Assembly: GCA_018673215.1 (NCBI GenBank)
Contig: JABHDE010000070.1
Span: 1-48,319, forward strand
Origin: Formosa sp.
Lineage (GTDB): Bacteria; Bacteroidota; Bacteroidia; Flavobacteriales; Flavobacteriaceae
Reading direction: 5' to 3'
DNA: 48,319 nt
The position numbers and the translations under genes are program-made. Positions within the stretch are counted from its first letter, which is position 1; each line of letters begins with the position of its first letter. Below are positions 26,022 through 35,354 of the stretch, piece by piece. The notes below the pieces were generated by a model. It did no database searches. It was not told where the DNA came from and saw nothing but the letters and a program-made list of their open reading frames with translations.

Positions 26022-27015
26022 GAATATTATAAATTAACTCGTTATACAAGTCTTTTGGAGAAAGATTTGCACCCACTCCTTTACTTTTAGTGTCATAAAT
26101 GCGTAAGGTTTCCAACACTCCACTGATGCGTTTCATTGGAAAATTTCGAGACACTGCAATGTAGTCATTGACAAAATATGGATTGATTCCCAATGCTTTG
26201 GCTACGGTTCCAGGATTACGATCGCGAACCGTATGCAAAGTCATCAATTTTGTAAAATACATATACAAGATTGATATCGTCAACACAAAAGGATGTTGTT
26301 TTGAATTTTGAGCAAAATAACGTACAATCTGATACGCCTTTTTATGATCTAAATTTCCAATAGCTATTTGCAGTTCAAAATTGTTATAATCTTTAGAAAT
26401 TCCAATGTTTTGTTCAATGATATCTGGAGTGATTTCTTTTTGAGTACCTACAACAATTTCCAACTTATTGAGTTCGTTGGCAATTTTACTCAGATCATTC
26501 CCTAAAAACTCTGTGAGCATTAATGCCGCTTTTGGAGTAATCGAAATCTGTTTAGATCTTAAAAAACTTTGAATCCAACTAGGAATTTTATCTTCGTATA
26601 TTTTTTTACTTTCAAAAACAACGGCTGCTTTAGAAAGTGCTTTATAGAGTGCTTTTCGTTTATCTAAAGTTTTATATTTATAATTAAAAACCAAGACTGT
26701 CGATGGTTGAGGGTTTTTAGCATAATCGACAAGCTGTTCAATTGTTTTAATAAGATTTTGAGCTTCCTTCACAATGATCACTTGACGTTCAGCCATCATT
26801 GGATAACGCTTTGCATTTGATACTATATCTTGAATAGTCACATCTTTTCCGTAAAGCACCATTTGATTGAATCCTTTCTCCTCTTCTGCTAACACATAGG
26901 ATTCAATAAAGTCAGAAATGACGTCAATGTAGTAGGCTTCCTCGCCCATTAAAAAATAAATAGGTGCTATTTTACCTCCTTTGATGTCAGTTATCAGCTG
27001 GTTTGTAGTATTCAT
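26014..27015 (-). CDS. holA: DNA polymerase III subunit delta (HolA)
   Basis: A 333-residue clamp-loader subunit that opens the beta clamp during DNA replication. It has the N-terminal delta AAA+-like domain with APIYFLMGEEAYYID near 17-31, VIIVKEAQNL near 84-93, TVLVFNYKYKTLDKRKALYKAL near 105-126 and the collar-domain LGINPYFVNDY near 284-294. Length and motif order fit HolA. It is divergent from the HsdR-N-like gene at 27042 with 26 nt between them. Confidence 0.9.
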   Translation of the reverse strand: MNTTNQLITDIKGGKIAPIYFLMGEEAYYIDVISDFIESYVLAEEEKGFNQMVLYGKDVTIQDIVSNAKRYPMMAERQVIIVKEAQNLIKTIEQLVDYAKNPQPSTVLVFNYKYKTLDKRKALYKALSKAAVVFESKKIYEDKIPSWIQSFLRSKQISITPKAALMLTEFLGNDLSKIANELNKLEIVVGTQKEITPDIIEQNIGISKDYNNFELQIAIGNLDHKKAYQIVRYFAQNSKQHPFVLTISILYMYFTKLMTLHTVRDRNPGTVAKALGINPYFVNDYIAVSRNFPMKRISGVLETLRIYDTKSKGVGANLSPKDLYNELIYNILK

Positions 27016-27041
27016 TCAAAAAAAATTACCAAATTTGTAGT

Positions 27042-27497
27042 GTGCAAAATTTAAATTTCCCTACATATTCGTTCAGGCTCAAAAATAGCGAAAATAATAC
27101 TCATATATTTGATGTTATTCGTAAAAAATTTGTGGTACTTCAACCAGAAGAATGGGTAAGACAGCATTGTATTCAATTTCTTATACAAGAAAAAAACTTC
27201 CCGATTTCTCTAATAAATGTTGAAAAAGTCGTTTTAATAAATGGTCTTAAAAAACGTTATGATATTGTAGTATATAATCCCAATGGAAGTTTAGCGCTCG
27301 TAGTAGAATGTAAAGCTCCGGAAGTAAAAATTACTCAAGCTACTTTCGATCAAATTGCGCGGTATAACCTTACACTAAAAGCGTCTTTTTTAATGGTTAC
27401 CAACGGATTAAATCATTATTTTTGTACTATGAATCCTAATTTAGAAAGTTTTGAGTTTCTTGAAAGCCTTCCTAATTATAACACCCAACAAATTTGA
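27042..27497 (+). CDS. HsdR-N-like (type I restriction enzyme R N-terminal domain) stand-alone protein
   Basis: A 151-residue protein from a GTG start. It resembles the HSDR_N_2 type, a PD-(D/E)xK nuclease fold: KRYDIVVYN (Asp near 74), then VVECKAP with the ExK pair near 89-91, and FDQIARYN near 101-108. No helicase, methylase or specificity subunit is present here. The gene is wedged between holA and a glycosyltransferase, whose start overlaps its stop by 4 nt (TTGA), which argues for a housekeeping rather than a restriction role. Function unknown. Confidence 0.8.
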   Translation: MQNLNFPTYSFRLKNSENNTHIFDVIRKKFVVLQPEEWVRQHCIQFLIQEKNFPISLINVEKVVLINGLKKRYDIVVYNPNGSLALVVECKAPEVKITQATFDQIARYNLTLKASFLMVTNGLNHYFCTMNPNLESFEFLESLPNYNTQQI

Positions 27498-28483
27498 AAC
27501 TCGCTATTGTTATACTTAACTGGAATGGACAACAGTTATTAGAGACGTTTCTACCTTCTGTAGTTGATGACTCTGATGGGCATAGTATATATGTCATTGA
27601 CAACGCCTCCACAGATACTTCTGTTTCATTTCTAGAAACACACTTCCCAAAGATACATTGCATAAAACTAGACTCTAATTTTGGATATGCAGCAGGCTAC
27701 AACAAAGGCTTGGAGCAAATTAATGCAGATATTTTTTGTTTATTAAATTCAGATGTTGAAGTGACAAAAAACTGGTTAAAACCAATTTTAAACACCTTTA
27801 AAACTGAAATCAATACAGTTATTATACAACCCAAAATATTAGATTACCATCAAAAAAATAAGTTCGAATACGCTGGTGCTGGCGGAGGCTTTATTGACCA
27901 ATTAGGATACCCTTATTGTAGAGGGCGAATCTTTGAGACTTTAGAAGAAGATCGTGGACAATACAACGACCAAAAAGACATCTTTTGGGCATCAGGAGCC
28001 TGCCTATTTATAAGAGCTAAAACCTTCAAAGAGTTAAGAGGATTTGATTCTAATTTTTTTTCCCACATGGAAGAGATTGACCTTTGTTGGCGTGCAAAAA
28101 ACAGAGGGCTGACAGTGACTTATGTTGGAACATCAACTGTATATCATGTAGGAGGTGCAAGTTTAAAATCTTCTCACCCAAAGAAAACCTTTTTAAACTT
28201 TAGAAACAGCCTTTTCACATTAGTAAAGAACTCTAGTAAACCATTGCTTGTTGTCTTGCTTTTAAGACTGGTTTTAGACGGAATTGCAGGACTCCGTTTT
28301 TTGCTTCAAGCAAAACCAAAACATATCATAGCAATTATTAAGGCTCACGGAAGTTTTTATATATCGCTCCCCTATTTACTACAATTTAGAAATCAACATT
28401 CTAACAGAAAATCACATCAACAAATCCCTTCAATAGTATGGTCTTATTTTGTAAGAAATAATAAGTATTTTAATAAATTATAA
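27494..28483 (+). CDS. Glycosyltransferase family 2
   Basis: A 329-residue inverting GT2 enzyme (GT-A fold) from a TTG start. The nucleotide-sugar site is seen in VILNWNG at 6-12, DNASTD at 36-41, GYAAGYNKG at 64-72 and NSDVEV at 85-90; GASGACLFIRA-type and EEIDLCWR segments lie near 165 and 195. The pattern is that of rhamnosyl/galactosyltransferase-like WcaE family members. A hydrophobic stretch near 250-270 may bind the inner membrane. It is coupled to the HsdR-N-like gene by a 4-nt overlap. The acceptor is unknown; it is not part of a larger polysaccharide cluster here. Confidence 0.88.
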   Translation: MKLAIVILNWNGQQLLETFLPSVVDDSDGHSIYVIDNASTDTSVSFLETHFPKIHCIKLDSNFGYAAGYNKGLEQINADIFCLLNSDVEVTKNWLKPILNTFKTEINTVIIQPKILDYHQKNKFEYAGAGGGFIDQLGYPYCRGRIFETLEEDRGQYNDQKDIFWASGACLFIRAKTFKELRGFDSNFFSHMEEIDLCWRAKNRGLTVTYVGTSTVYHVGGASLKSSHPKKTFLNFRNSLFTLVKNSSKPLLVVLLLRLVLDGIAGLRFLLQAKPKHIIAIIKAHGSFYISLPYLLQFRNQHSNRKSHQQIPSIVWSYFVRNNKYFNKL

Positions 28484-28553
28484 AAAGTTGTATTAATCAT
28501 GGTTTTAAATACAATAATTTTTTAATTTTACGTTTAAATAAAAACCCTAGAAA

Positions 28554-29408
28554 ATGAAGAAAATTTATGTATTAGGAGTAACAGCACTCATGGTGCTAGC
28601 TTCATGTGGTGCAAACAAAGAATTAGTTACTACTCAAGAAAAATTAAAAAATACTGAAGATTTATTAAACTCTGCAACTGTAAAGCTCAATAGCTGCCTG
28701 TCCGATAAAGCTGTTGCAGATGCAAACCTTACGGCTTTGAGAGACCAGTTGTTTGATTTAAGGAAAACTAACGACGCGTTGATTAGTAGTACAGAACAAA
28801 TGACTATATTAACTTCTAAAGGAGCTGATAATTTAGAGAAAACCTTAGAAAGTCTTCAAGAAAGAGATTTAAAAATCAATCGTTTACAAGATGCTATTAC
28901 CAAAAAAGACAGCATAACACTAGCGATTGTTTCAAGTTTGAAAAAATCGGTTGGAATAGATGATCCAGACATTGAAATAAATGTTGAAAAAGGAGTTGTT
29001 TTCATTTCCATTGCCGATAAGTTATTATTTAAAAGTGGAAGTTTCGTGGTTACTGAAAAAGCTAAAGGAGTTTTAGAGAAAGTAGCAAAAGTTATTAATG
29101 ACAAACCCAATTTTGAAGCAATGATTGAAGGTCACACCGACAGTCGATCATATTCAAATGGAATTTTAGTTGACAATTGGGACTTGAGTGTGAAACGTTC
29201 TACATCAGTTATTCGAATTTTACAAGGGATGGGTGTTAATCCCGCTCAATTAATAGCTGCGGGACGCAGTAGCTATGTACCACTTACAGATAACGATACT
29301 GCCATGAACAGATCTAAAAACAGACGTACACGAGTAGTTGTACTCCCTAAAATTGATCAATTCTATGAAATGATTGAAAATGAGGTTAAACAACTTTCTG
29401 GTCAATAG
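28554..29408 (+). CDS. OmpA-family peptidoglycan-binding lipoprotein
   Basis: A 284-residue protein with a lipoprotein signal (MVLASC, lipidated Cys near 18). A long charged coiled-coil region at about 25-130 follows, then a C-terminal OmpA domain at about 145-275. The OmpA domain shows LLFKSGS, IEGHTDS, NWDLSVKRS and NRSKNRRTRVVV, including the peptidoglycan diaminopimelate-binding Asp/Arg pattern. It likely tethers the outer membrane to the cell wall. It has its own terminator at 29432-29461. Confidence 0.9.
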   Translation: MKKIYVLGVTALMVLASCGANKELVTTQEKLKNTEDLLNSATVKLNSCLSDKAVADANLTALRDQLFDLRKTNDALISSTEQMTILTSKGADNLEKTLESLQERDLKINRLQDAITKKDSITLAIVSSLKKSVGIDDPDIEINVEKGVVFISIADKLLFKSGSFVVTEKAKGVLEKVAKVINDKPNFEAMIEGHTDSRSYSNGILVDNWDLSVKRSTSVIRILQGMGVNPAQLIAAGRSSYVPLTDNDTAMNRSKNRRTRVVVLPKIDQFYEMIENEVKQLSGQ

Positions 29409-29431
29409 GACGTTCAATCTAAAAATATTAC

Positions 29432-29461
29432 AAAAGCCCACCGTTTTGGTTGGGCTTTTTA
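29432..29461 (+). terminator. Terminator of the OmpA lipoprotein gene
   Basis: The stem AGCCCA...TGGGCT with additional pairs and a GTTTT loop is followed by a T-run, 24 nt after the stop. Its T-run abuts the -33 element of the pheT promoter. Confidence 0.8.
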
Positions 29462-29492
29462 TTTGAAAGCTAATCCCTTTATTTTATATTTG
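29462..29492 (+). promoter_or_regulatory. Canonical Bacteroidota promoter of pheT
   Basis: TTTG at 29462-29465, a 19-nt spacer, and TATATTTG at 29485-29492. Both boxes and the spacing match the TTTG-N19-TAnnTTTG consensus, and the -7 ends 23 nt before the pheT ATG. This is the clearest promoter in the window. Confidence 0.75.
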
Positions 29493-29515
29493 CTAAAAAG
29501 CTATAATTCCGCATA

Positions 29516-31942
29516 ATGAAGATATCATACAACTGGTTAAAACAATTTATAAAAATAGATTGGACAGCAGAGAAAACATCTGAACTCCTCACAGATTTAG
29601 GTTTAGAAGTTGAAGGTTTAGAACCATTTCAATCTGTAAAAGGCGGATTAGATGGAATCGTTGTAGGACATGTTCTTAGCTGTGAGCAACACCCAAATGC
29701 TGATCGATTGCGCATCACAACGGTTGATATTGGGGCACATGAACCTCTTACTATTGTATGTGGAGCACCCAATGTGGCTACTGGTCAAAAAGTAGCCGTT
29801 GCTACTATAGGATCTACTCTATACACACCAGAAGGAGAAGCATGGACTATTAAAAAAGGTAAAATTCGTTGCGAAGAAAGTCACGGAATGTTATGTGCTG
29901 AAGATGAATTAGGTTTAGGAGCTTCTCATGAAGGAATTATGGTTTTGGAGGACTCTCTTGAAATTGGAAGTCCTTTGGCAAAACATTTTGACATAGAGAA
30001 TGATATGGTGTTTGACATTGGATTAACTCCTAACCGTGCGGATGCCATGAGTCATTATGGAACTGCTAGAGATTTGATGGCTGGATTATCTCAACACGGT
30101 ATTATTGCAAAACTAATAAGCCCATCTGTTAGTGTATTTCATGTAGATGACCGAAGTCTTAAAATTGATATTAATGTTGAAGATAAAACAAAAGCTCCTC
30201 GTTATTGTGGATTAACTATTTCTGACATTATTGTCAAAGACTCTCCTTTATGGCTACAAAACCGACTCAAAGCCATTGGGTTGAATCCAATTAATAATAT
30301 TGTAGATGCTACAAATTATGTTCTACATGATTTAGGGCAACCCTTGCATGCCTTTGATGCAGACAGAATATCAGGAAAGAAAATTATCGTAAAAACAGTT
30401 AAATCAGGTACAAAATTTGTAACACTAGACGGAGTTGAACGGATACTTGATAAGGAGGATCTGATGATTTGTGATGCTGAAAAACCTCTTTGTATTGCAG
30501 GTATTTTTGGAGGAGAAAATTCTGGTGTTTCTAAAGAAACAAATTCAATATTTTTAGAAAGTGCATATTTTAATCCTGTTAGTGTTCGGAAATCTGCCAA
30601 AAGACATGGGCTAAATACAGATGCATCTTTCCGTTTTGAACGTGGTATTGATCCTAATATTACTAAATATGCCCTCAAAAGAGCCGCTCTACTAATATTA
30701 GAAATTTCAGGCGGGAGAATTACAAGTGATTTATTAGATGAATATCCTAACAAAATAGAAGATACACAAGTCTTACTTACCTTTGAAAATACCAATAAAC
30801 TTATTGGAGAAGAACTCCCTAAGGAAACTATCAAAAGTATTTTAAGCGCTTTAGACATAAAAGTGAATAATGTAACTGAAAGCGGTTTGGGATTAACCAT
30901 TCCAGCCTACAGAAATGATGTACAACGTGAGGTAGATGTAATTGAAGAAATTCTTAGAGTTTATGGCTACAATAATATTGAGAATACTAATAAATTAAAT
31001 GCTTCAATTTCTAATACCTCTAAATACGAAAGCTATAAGGTTGAAAATATCATTGCAAATCAACTCGTTGGTCAAGGTTTCTATGAGATCATGAACAACT
31101 CATTGACTTCAGAAAAATATACAGACCTTAGCGAAAAACTTAAACATTCAAATGAGGTTAAAATATTAAACCCATTAAGCACAGATTTATCGGTAATGCG
31201 TCAATCTTTAATTTTTTCTGGCTTAGAATCTATTGCCTTTAATATCAATAGGCAACAAGCGGATCTAAAGCTTTTTGAATTTGGAAAAACCTATCATAAT
31301 TTTGAAGCAAATAAAGAAGAATTTAATCACCTCTCTATCTTTGTAACTGGAAATAAATCTGAAAAACGCTGGAACAGTCAAGATACGGTTGTTGATTATT
31401 TCTATTTAAAAGGCTTGGTTACCGCAGTTTTTGAACGTTTAGGAATTCATAAACTTAAAAGTTCTCCTTTAAGCAATGATGTTTTTAGTGAAGGACAACA
31501 ACTAAGTGTTGGGAAGCATAGTTTAGTGGAGTTTGGAAGTTTAAAAACCTCCATATTAAAACATTCTGGAATTTCTCAAAGCGTATTTTGTGCAAACTTT
31601 AATTGGGATAACTTACTTAAAGTCATCAATCAACAAACAATTAAATTTAAGGACATTTCTAAATATCCAGAAGTCAAACGCGATTTCTCCTTATTAATCA
31701 ATGAAGACGTTACTTTCGAAAGTTTGTTTAAATTGGCAAAACAAACAGAAAATAACTTTTTAAAAGATATAAATCTATTTGATGTATATACAGGAGATAA
31801 ATTAGTTGAAGGCAAAAAAAGTTATGCTGTAAGTTTCACTCTACAAGATAAAAATAAAACGCTCACTGATGTTCAAATTGACAAAATTATGTCAAAAATC
31901 CAAAAGCGTTTTGAATCCGAATTAAATGCTGAATTGCGTTAA
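29516..31942 (+). CDS. pheT: Phenylalanyl-tRNA synthetase beta subunit
   Basis: An 808-residue beta chain that, with the alpha chain PheS, charges tRNA-Phe. The N-terminal tRNA-binding OB domain (about 40-155, HPNADRLRIT, CGAPNV) is followed by B1/B3-B4 editing domains with GGENSGVS and SFRFERG near 330-380. The B5 domain (about 400-475), the catalytic-like core (about 480-700) and the C-terminal anticodon-binding FDX-ACB domain (about 715-808, KYPEVKRDFSLL) complete it. Length is normal. pheS is not adjacent, which is common in this phylum. It converges with trxB with no gap. Confidence 0.96.
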   Translation: MKISYNWLKQFIKIDWTAEKTSELLTDLGLEVEGLEPFQSVKGGLDGIVVGHVLSCEQHPNADRLRITTVDIGAHEPLTIVCGAPNVATGQKVAVATIGSTLYTPEGEAWTIKKGKIRCEESHGMLCAEDELGLGASHEGIMVLEDSLEIGSPLAKHFDIENDMVFDIGLTPNRADAMSHYGTARDLMAGLSQHGIIAKLISPSVSVFHVDDRSLKIDINVEDKTKAPRYCGLTISDIIVKDSPLWLQNRLKAIGLNPINNIVDATNYVLHDLGQPLHAFDADRISGKKIIVKTVKSGTKFVTLDGVERILDKEDLMICDAEKPLCIAGIFGGENSGVSKETNSIFLESAYFNPVSVRKSAKRHGLNTDASFRFERGIDPNITKYALKRAALLILEISGGRITSDLLDEYPNKIEDTQVLLTFENTNKLIGEELPKETIKSILSALDIKVNNVTESGLGLTIPAYRNDVQREVDVIEEILRVYGYNNIENTNKLNASISNTSKYESYKVENIIANQLVGQGFYEIMNNSLTSEKYTDLSEKLKHSNEVKILNPLSTDLSVMRQSLIFSGLESIAFNINRQQADLKLFEFGKTYHNFEANKEEFNHLSIFVTGNKSEKRWNSQDTVVDYFYLKGLVTAVFERLGIHKLKSSPLSNDVFSEGQQLSVGKHSLVEFGSLKTSILKHSGISQSVFCANFNWDNLLKVINQQTIKFKDISKYPEVKRDFSLLINEDVTFESLFKLAKQTENNFLKDINLFDVYTGDKLVEGKKSYAVSFTLQDKNKTLTDVQIDKIMSKIQKRFESELNAELR

Positions 31943-32893
31943 TTATCCTTCTTTAGAAGCCAAATAACGTTCTGCGTCTAGAGCAGCCATACATCCAGTT
32001 CCTGCTGCTGTAACCGCTTGTCTGTACACGTGGTCTGCAGCATCCCCGCTCACAAAAACTCCTTCAACATTCGTTTTTGATGATCCTGGGGTATTGATGA
32101 TATAACCTGTTTCATCCAAGTTCAAAAACCCTTGAAAAATATCCGTATTAGGTTTATGGCCAATGGCCACAAAAAAACCAGTAGCTGGAATTTCAATCAC
32201 GGCTTTGGTTTGGTTATTTATGGCACGAACCCCTGTGACTACTTGTCCATCCCCTAAAACTTCATCTGTTTCTGTATTAAATAATATTTCAATATTTTCT
32301 GTATTTATGACACGATTGGCCATAATTTTTGAAGCTCTAAATTCATCACGACGAACCAACATAGTAACCTTTGTACAAAGCTTCGATAAATAATGAGCTT
32401 CCTCACAAGCAGAATCACCTGCTCCCACAATGACCACTTCTTGATTTCTGTAAAAGAACCCATCACAAACAGCACAAGCTGAAACCCCGCCACCAAGTTT
32501 TAAATATTTTTGTTCCGACTCTAAGCCTAGGTACTTAGCAGTAGCGCCAGTAGAAATAATAATTGTTTCACAATGAATTTCTTTTGCACCATTGATCCAA
32601 ACTTTATGAATTGGACCAGAAAAATCGACTTTAGTCACCCATCCATCTCTTACGTCTGTGCCAAAACGTTCTGCTTGCGCTTGCAATTCTAACATCATAG
32701 CAGGCCCAGTGATCCCATCTGGATAACCTGGAAAATTTTCAACCTCATTGGTTGTTGTTAATTGACCTCCAGGTTGAGTACCTTGATATAACACAGGAAA
32801 CATATTGGCACGTGCCGCATAGATTGCAGCTGTATAGCCCGCAGGACCAGAACCAATAATTAAACATTTAACAGACTCTATAGTATCAGACAT
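31943..32893 (-). CDS. trxB: Thioredoxin-disulfide reductase
   Basis: A 316-residue NADPH flavoenzyme that reduces thioredoxin. It has GSGPAGYTAAIYAAR near 13-27 (FAD), the redox motif CAVCDG near 136-141 (CAVC instead of the more common CATC), the NADPH motif GAGDSACEEA near 154-163 and the FAD-binding GVFVSGDAAD near 279-288. It is transcribed alone, convergent with pheT, and has a TACTTTTG element 19 nt before the ATG. Confidence 0.95.
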   Translation of the reverse strand: MSDTIESVKCLIIGSGPAGYTAAIYAARANMFPVLYQGTQPGGQLTTTNEVENFPGYPDGITGPAMMLELQAQAERFGTDVRDGWVTKVDFSGPIHKVWINGAKEIHCETIIISTGATAKYLGLESEQKYLKLGGGVSACAVCDGFFYRNQEVVIVGAGDSACEEAHYLSKLCTKVTMLVRRDEFRASKIMANRVINTENIEILFNTETDEVLGDGQVVTGVRAINNQTKAVIEIPATGFFVAIGHKPNTDIFQGFLNLDETGYIINTPGSSKTNVEGVFVSGDAADHVYRQAVTAAGTGCMAALDAERYLASKEG

Positions 32894-32911
32894 AATTTAA
32901 AATTTAGTTTA

Positions 32912-32919
32912 CAAAAGTA
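32912..32919 (-). promoter_or_regulatory. Bacteroidota -7 element of trxB
   Basis: TACTTTTG on the minus strand, 18-19 nt before the trxB ATG. No TTTG box lies at the usual 19-21 nt distance. Confidence 0.4.
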
Positions 32920-33022
32920 GTCGTTTTAACCAAAATTATAGCGGGAAGTTATTATCAGTTATTAATAGAATGTAGGTTAATTAATATTATTCCTTGATAA
33001 TAAAAAAACAGTAAAATAATCT

Positions 33023-33030
33023 TAACTTTG
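33023..33030 (+). promoter_or_regulatory. Bacteroidota -7 element of the udk operon
   Basis: TAACTTTG, 23 nt before the ATG of the uridine kinase gene, the first of four coupled genes. The -33 region has only a weak CTTG at a long distance. Confidence 0.45.
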
Positions 33031-33053
33031 TTTGGAACTCAAAAACATGCGTT

Positions 33054-33659
33054 ATGTTGATTATTGGAATTGGTGGTGGAACAGGAAGTGGAAAAACAAC
33101 AGTAGTAAATCAAATTTTATCCGAATTTCCAGCCGGCGAAGTTCAAGTAATTTCCCAAGACTCCTATTATAAAGACACTTCCCATTTATCCTTTGAAGAA
33201 CGTTGTGAAATTAATTTTGATCACCCAAAATCCATTGATTTTAAACTTCTTAAAACCCATCTAAAAGCCTTAAAGAATGGCGAAAACATTAAACAACCTG
33301 TATACTCCTTTAAAACCCATAACCGTACTGGTGAAACCACAATTACTGAACCCAAAAAAGTAGTAATTGTAGAAGGGATATTAATTCTGTCTGACACAAA
33401 ATTGCGATCTCTATTTGATATAAAAATATTTGTTCATGCAGATAGTGATGAACGCTTAATGCGACGTTTGAAAAGAGATATTGCCGAACGTGGTAGAGAT
33501 TTAGATGAAGTTCTAGAACGTTACCAAACAACCCTAAAACCTATGCATCAACAATTTATTGAACCTATGAAAGCGTTTGCAGATATTATTATTCCTAACA
33601 ATCATTACAATACAGTAGCAGTCAATGTAGTGAAATCAATTATAAATGAACAACTCTAA
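33054..33659 (+). CDS. udk: Uridine kinase
   Basis: A 201-residue P-loop kinase that phosphorylates uridine and cytidine with ATP or GTP in pyrimidine salvage. Walker A GGGTGSGKTT is at residues 7-16, SQDSYYKD near 35-42, NFDHPKSIDF near 57-66, the Arg-rich lid DERLMRRLKRDIAERGRD near 127-144 and IPNNHYN near 183-189. An overlapping ATG at 33047 is out of frame. The stop codon overlaps the start of the next gene (TAATG), so expression is coupled to the DivIC-like gene. Confidence 0.94.
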   Translation: MLIIGIGGGTGSGKTTVVNQILSEFPAGEVQVISQDSYYKDTSHLSFEERCEINFDHPKSIDFKLLKTHLKALKNGENIKQPVYSFKTHNRTGETTITEPKKVVIVEGILILSDTKLRSLFDIKIFVHADSDERLMRRLKRDIAERGRDLDEVLERYQTTLKPMHQQFIEPMKAFADIIIPNNHYNTVAVNVVKSIINEQL

Positions 33660-33991
33660 TGTTAAAGAAGTCCACCTTTTTCTTGAAATTCTTGAAACCA
33701 TTTAAAAATATTTATTTAATTATTTTAATTATTTATATTGTGTGGATGATCGTTTTTGATGCGAATTCATGGCTAATTCATTCCGATTTAAATGATGATA
33801 TTAAGTCATTAGACTCTAAAATTGAATTTTATAATAATGAGATTGAAAAAGATAAATTAGAAATCAATACTCTAAATTCAACTGATGGGATTGAGAAATA
33901 TGCGCGTGAGCATTATAAAATGAAAAAAGAAAATGAAGTTGTTTACATTATTGAAGACTCTGATAGTTTAAAAGTTAAAGAAAATGAGTAA
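33659..33991 (+). CDS. Septum formation initiator, FtsB/DivIC-like
   Basis: A 110-residue bitopic membrane protein of the divisome. A short basic cytoplasmic end is followed by one membrane helix at about 16-35 and a coiled coil at about 43-75 (SDLNDDIKSLDSKIEFYNNE). The conserved GIEKYAREHYKMKKENEVVY block lies near 80-99. This layout and the AREHYxMKKxxE motif are typical of FtsB/DivIC. It is coupled to udk (TAATG) and overlaps mutA by 8 nt. Confidence 0.88.
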   Translation: MLKKSTFFLKFLKPFKNIYLIILIIYIVWMIVFDANSWLIHSDLNDDIKSLDSKIEFYNNEIEKDKLEINTLNSTDGIEKYAREHYKMKKENEVVYIIEDSDSLKVKENE

Positions 33992-35354
33992 ATCAAATCT
34001 TTTTCAAAATTTTGAATCTCTTTCTGCTAAAGCGTGGAAACAAAAAATTCAATTTGAATTAAACGGAAAAGATTTTAATGACCAACTTGTTTGGAACTCT
34101 ATTGAAGGAATTGATGTGAAACCTTTCTATCATTCTGAAACATATTCTAAAGCACCTAAAACACAACACAACGCTTCAAACTGGAAAATTGGACATTCAA
34201 TTTATGTAAATTCTATCGAAAAAAGTAACAGTCACGCTTTGAAATTATTAGACAATGGTGTTGAAAGTTTACATTTTATAATTCCTAAAGATACTATTTC
34301 AGTCGAGGCACTTCTAAAAAATATTGACACTTCTGAAGTGCCTATTTATTTTGAGCCTTTATTTCTTTCCGAAAAATTCATCAAACTCATTCAGGCTTTT
34401 TCTCTAAAGAATAAAACTATATTTTACATCTTACAAGACCCGATCGGAAAATTGGCCCGAACCGGAAATTGGTATGAAAATCTAAAAACAGATTTACACA
34501 CACTAAAAAAGACAATTTTATTAGGGGATAACTTAAAAAGTGTAATTTCTGTTGATTTGGGACTTTTTCAGAATGCAGGAGGCAGCATGATTCAACAACT
34601 GGCCTATACCCTATCCCAAGCCAATGAATATCTTAATTTATATGATGACACCTCCATAAAATCCGTAGTTTTCAAAGTTTCTGTAGGAAGTAATTATTTT
34701 TTTGAAATAGCGAAACTACAAGCATTACGAGTTTTGTGGCAAAGTCTTACAAAAGAATATGGTCTTTCGATAAACTGTCATATACTTACCCAACCCAGCA
34801 GACGCAACAAAACAATATATGATTACAACATTAATATGTTGCGAACTACTACAGAGTGTATGAGTGCCATTCTTGGAAGTAGTAATACGATCATTAATAT
34901 GCGTTACGACCACTTATACCATAAGGACAATGAATTTGGGGATCGTTTGTCAAGAAATCAATTATTAATTCTCAAAAATGAAAGTTATTTTGATGCCGTT
35001 TCTAACCCTACTGATGGAGCTTATTATATTGAAACACTGACCCAACAAATAGCACAAAAATCATTAGATTTATTTAAAGAGATTGAAAAACAAGATGGAT
35101 TTTTAAAACTACTTAAAGAAGGAATAGTTCAAGGCAAACTTAAGGAGCATGCCCAAAAAGAGCAACTTTTATACGATGAAGGAACCGAAGGTCTTTTGGG
35201 AACTCATTTTCAACAAAACACTTTGGATTCAATGAAATCTGATTTAGAACTTTATCCTTTTGTAAAACATCAAGCAAGAAAAACTCTGCTAGAACCCATT
35301 ATTCCGCGAAGAATTTCTGAAGAAATTGAACAAAAACGGTTGAAAAATGAGTAG
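33984..35354 (+). CDS. mutA: Methylmalonyl-CoA mutase small subunit
   Basis: A 456-residue small subunit of the B12-dependent mutase that interconverts methylmalonyl-CoA and succinyl-CoA. It keeps the TIM-barrel part, with the expected [14 protein letters not shown] segment near 343-356, but has no C-terminal cobalamin-binding domain, as is normal for the non-catalytic small chain. Its reading frame overlaps the DivIC-like gene by 8 nt and mutB by 8 nt, which supports equimolar translation with the catalytic chain. Sequence drift relative to mutB is high, as usual. Confidence 0.92.
   Translation: MSKSNLFQNFESLSAKAWKQKIQFELNGKDFNDQLVWNSIEGIDVKPFYHSETYSKAPKTQHNASNWKIGHSIYVNSIEKSNSHALKLLDNGVESLHFIIPKDTISVEALLKNIDTSEVPIYFEPLFLSEKFIKLIQAFSLKNKTIFYILQDPIGKLARTGNWYENLKTDLHTLKKTILLGDNLKSVISVDLGLFQNAGGSMIQQLAYTLSQANEYLNLYDDTSIKSVVFKVSVGSNYFFEIAKLQALRVLWQSLTKEYGLSINCHILTQPSRRNKTIYDYNINMLRTTTECMSAILGSSNTIINMRYDHLYHKDNEFGDRLSRNQLLILKNESYFDAVSNPTDGAYYIETLTQQIAQKSLDLFKEIEKQDGFLKLLKEGIVQGKLKEHAQKEQLLYDEGTEGLLGTHFQQNTLDSMKSDLELYPFVKHQARKTLLEPIIPRRISEEIEQKRLKNE

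Noticed and set aside
27042-28483. Restriction-modification or phage-defence system around the HsdR-N-like gene
   Set aside because: No methylase, specificity or helicase gene is present and the neighbours (holA, GT2, OmpA, pheT) are core genes.
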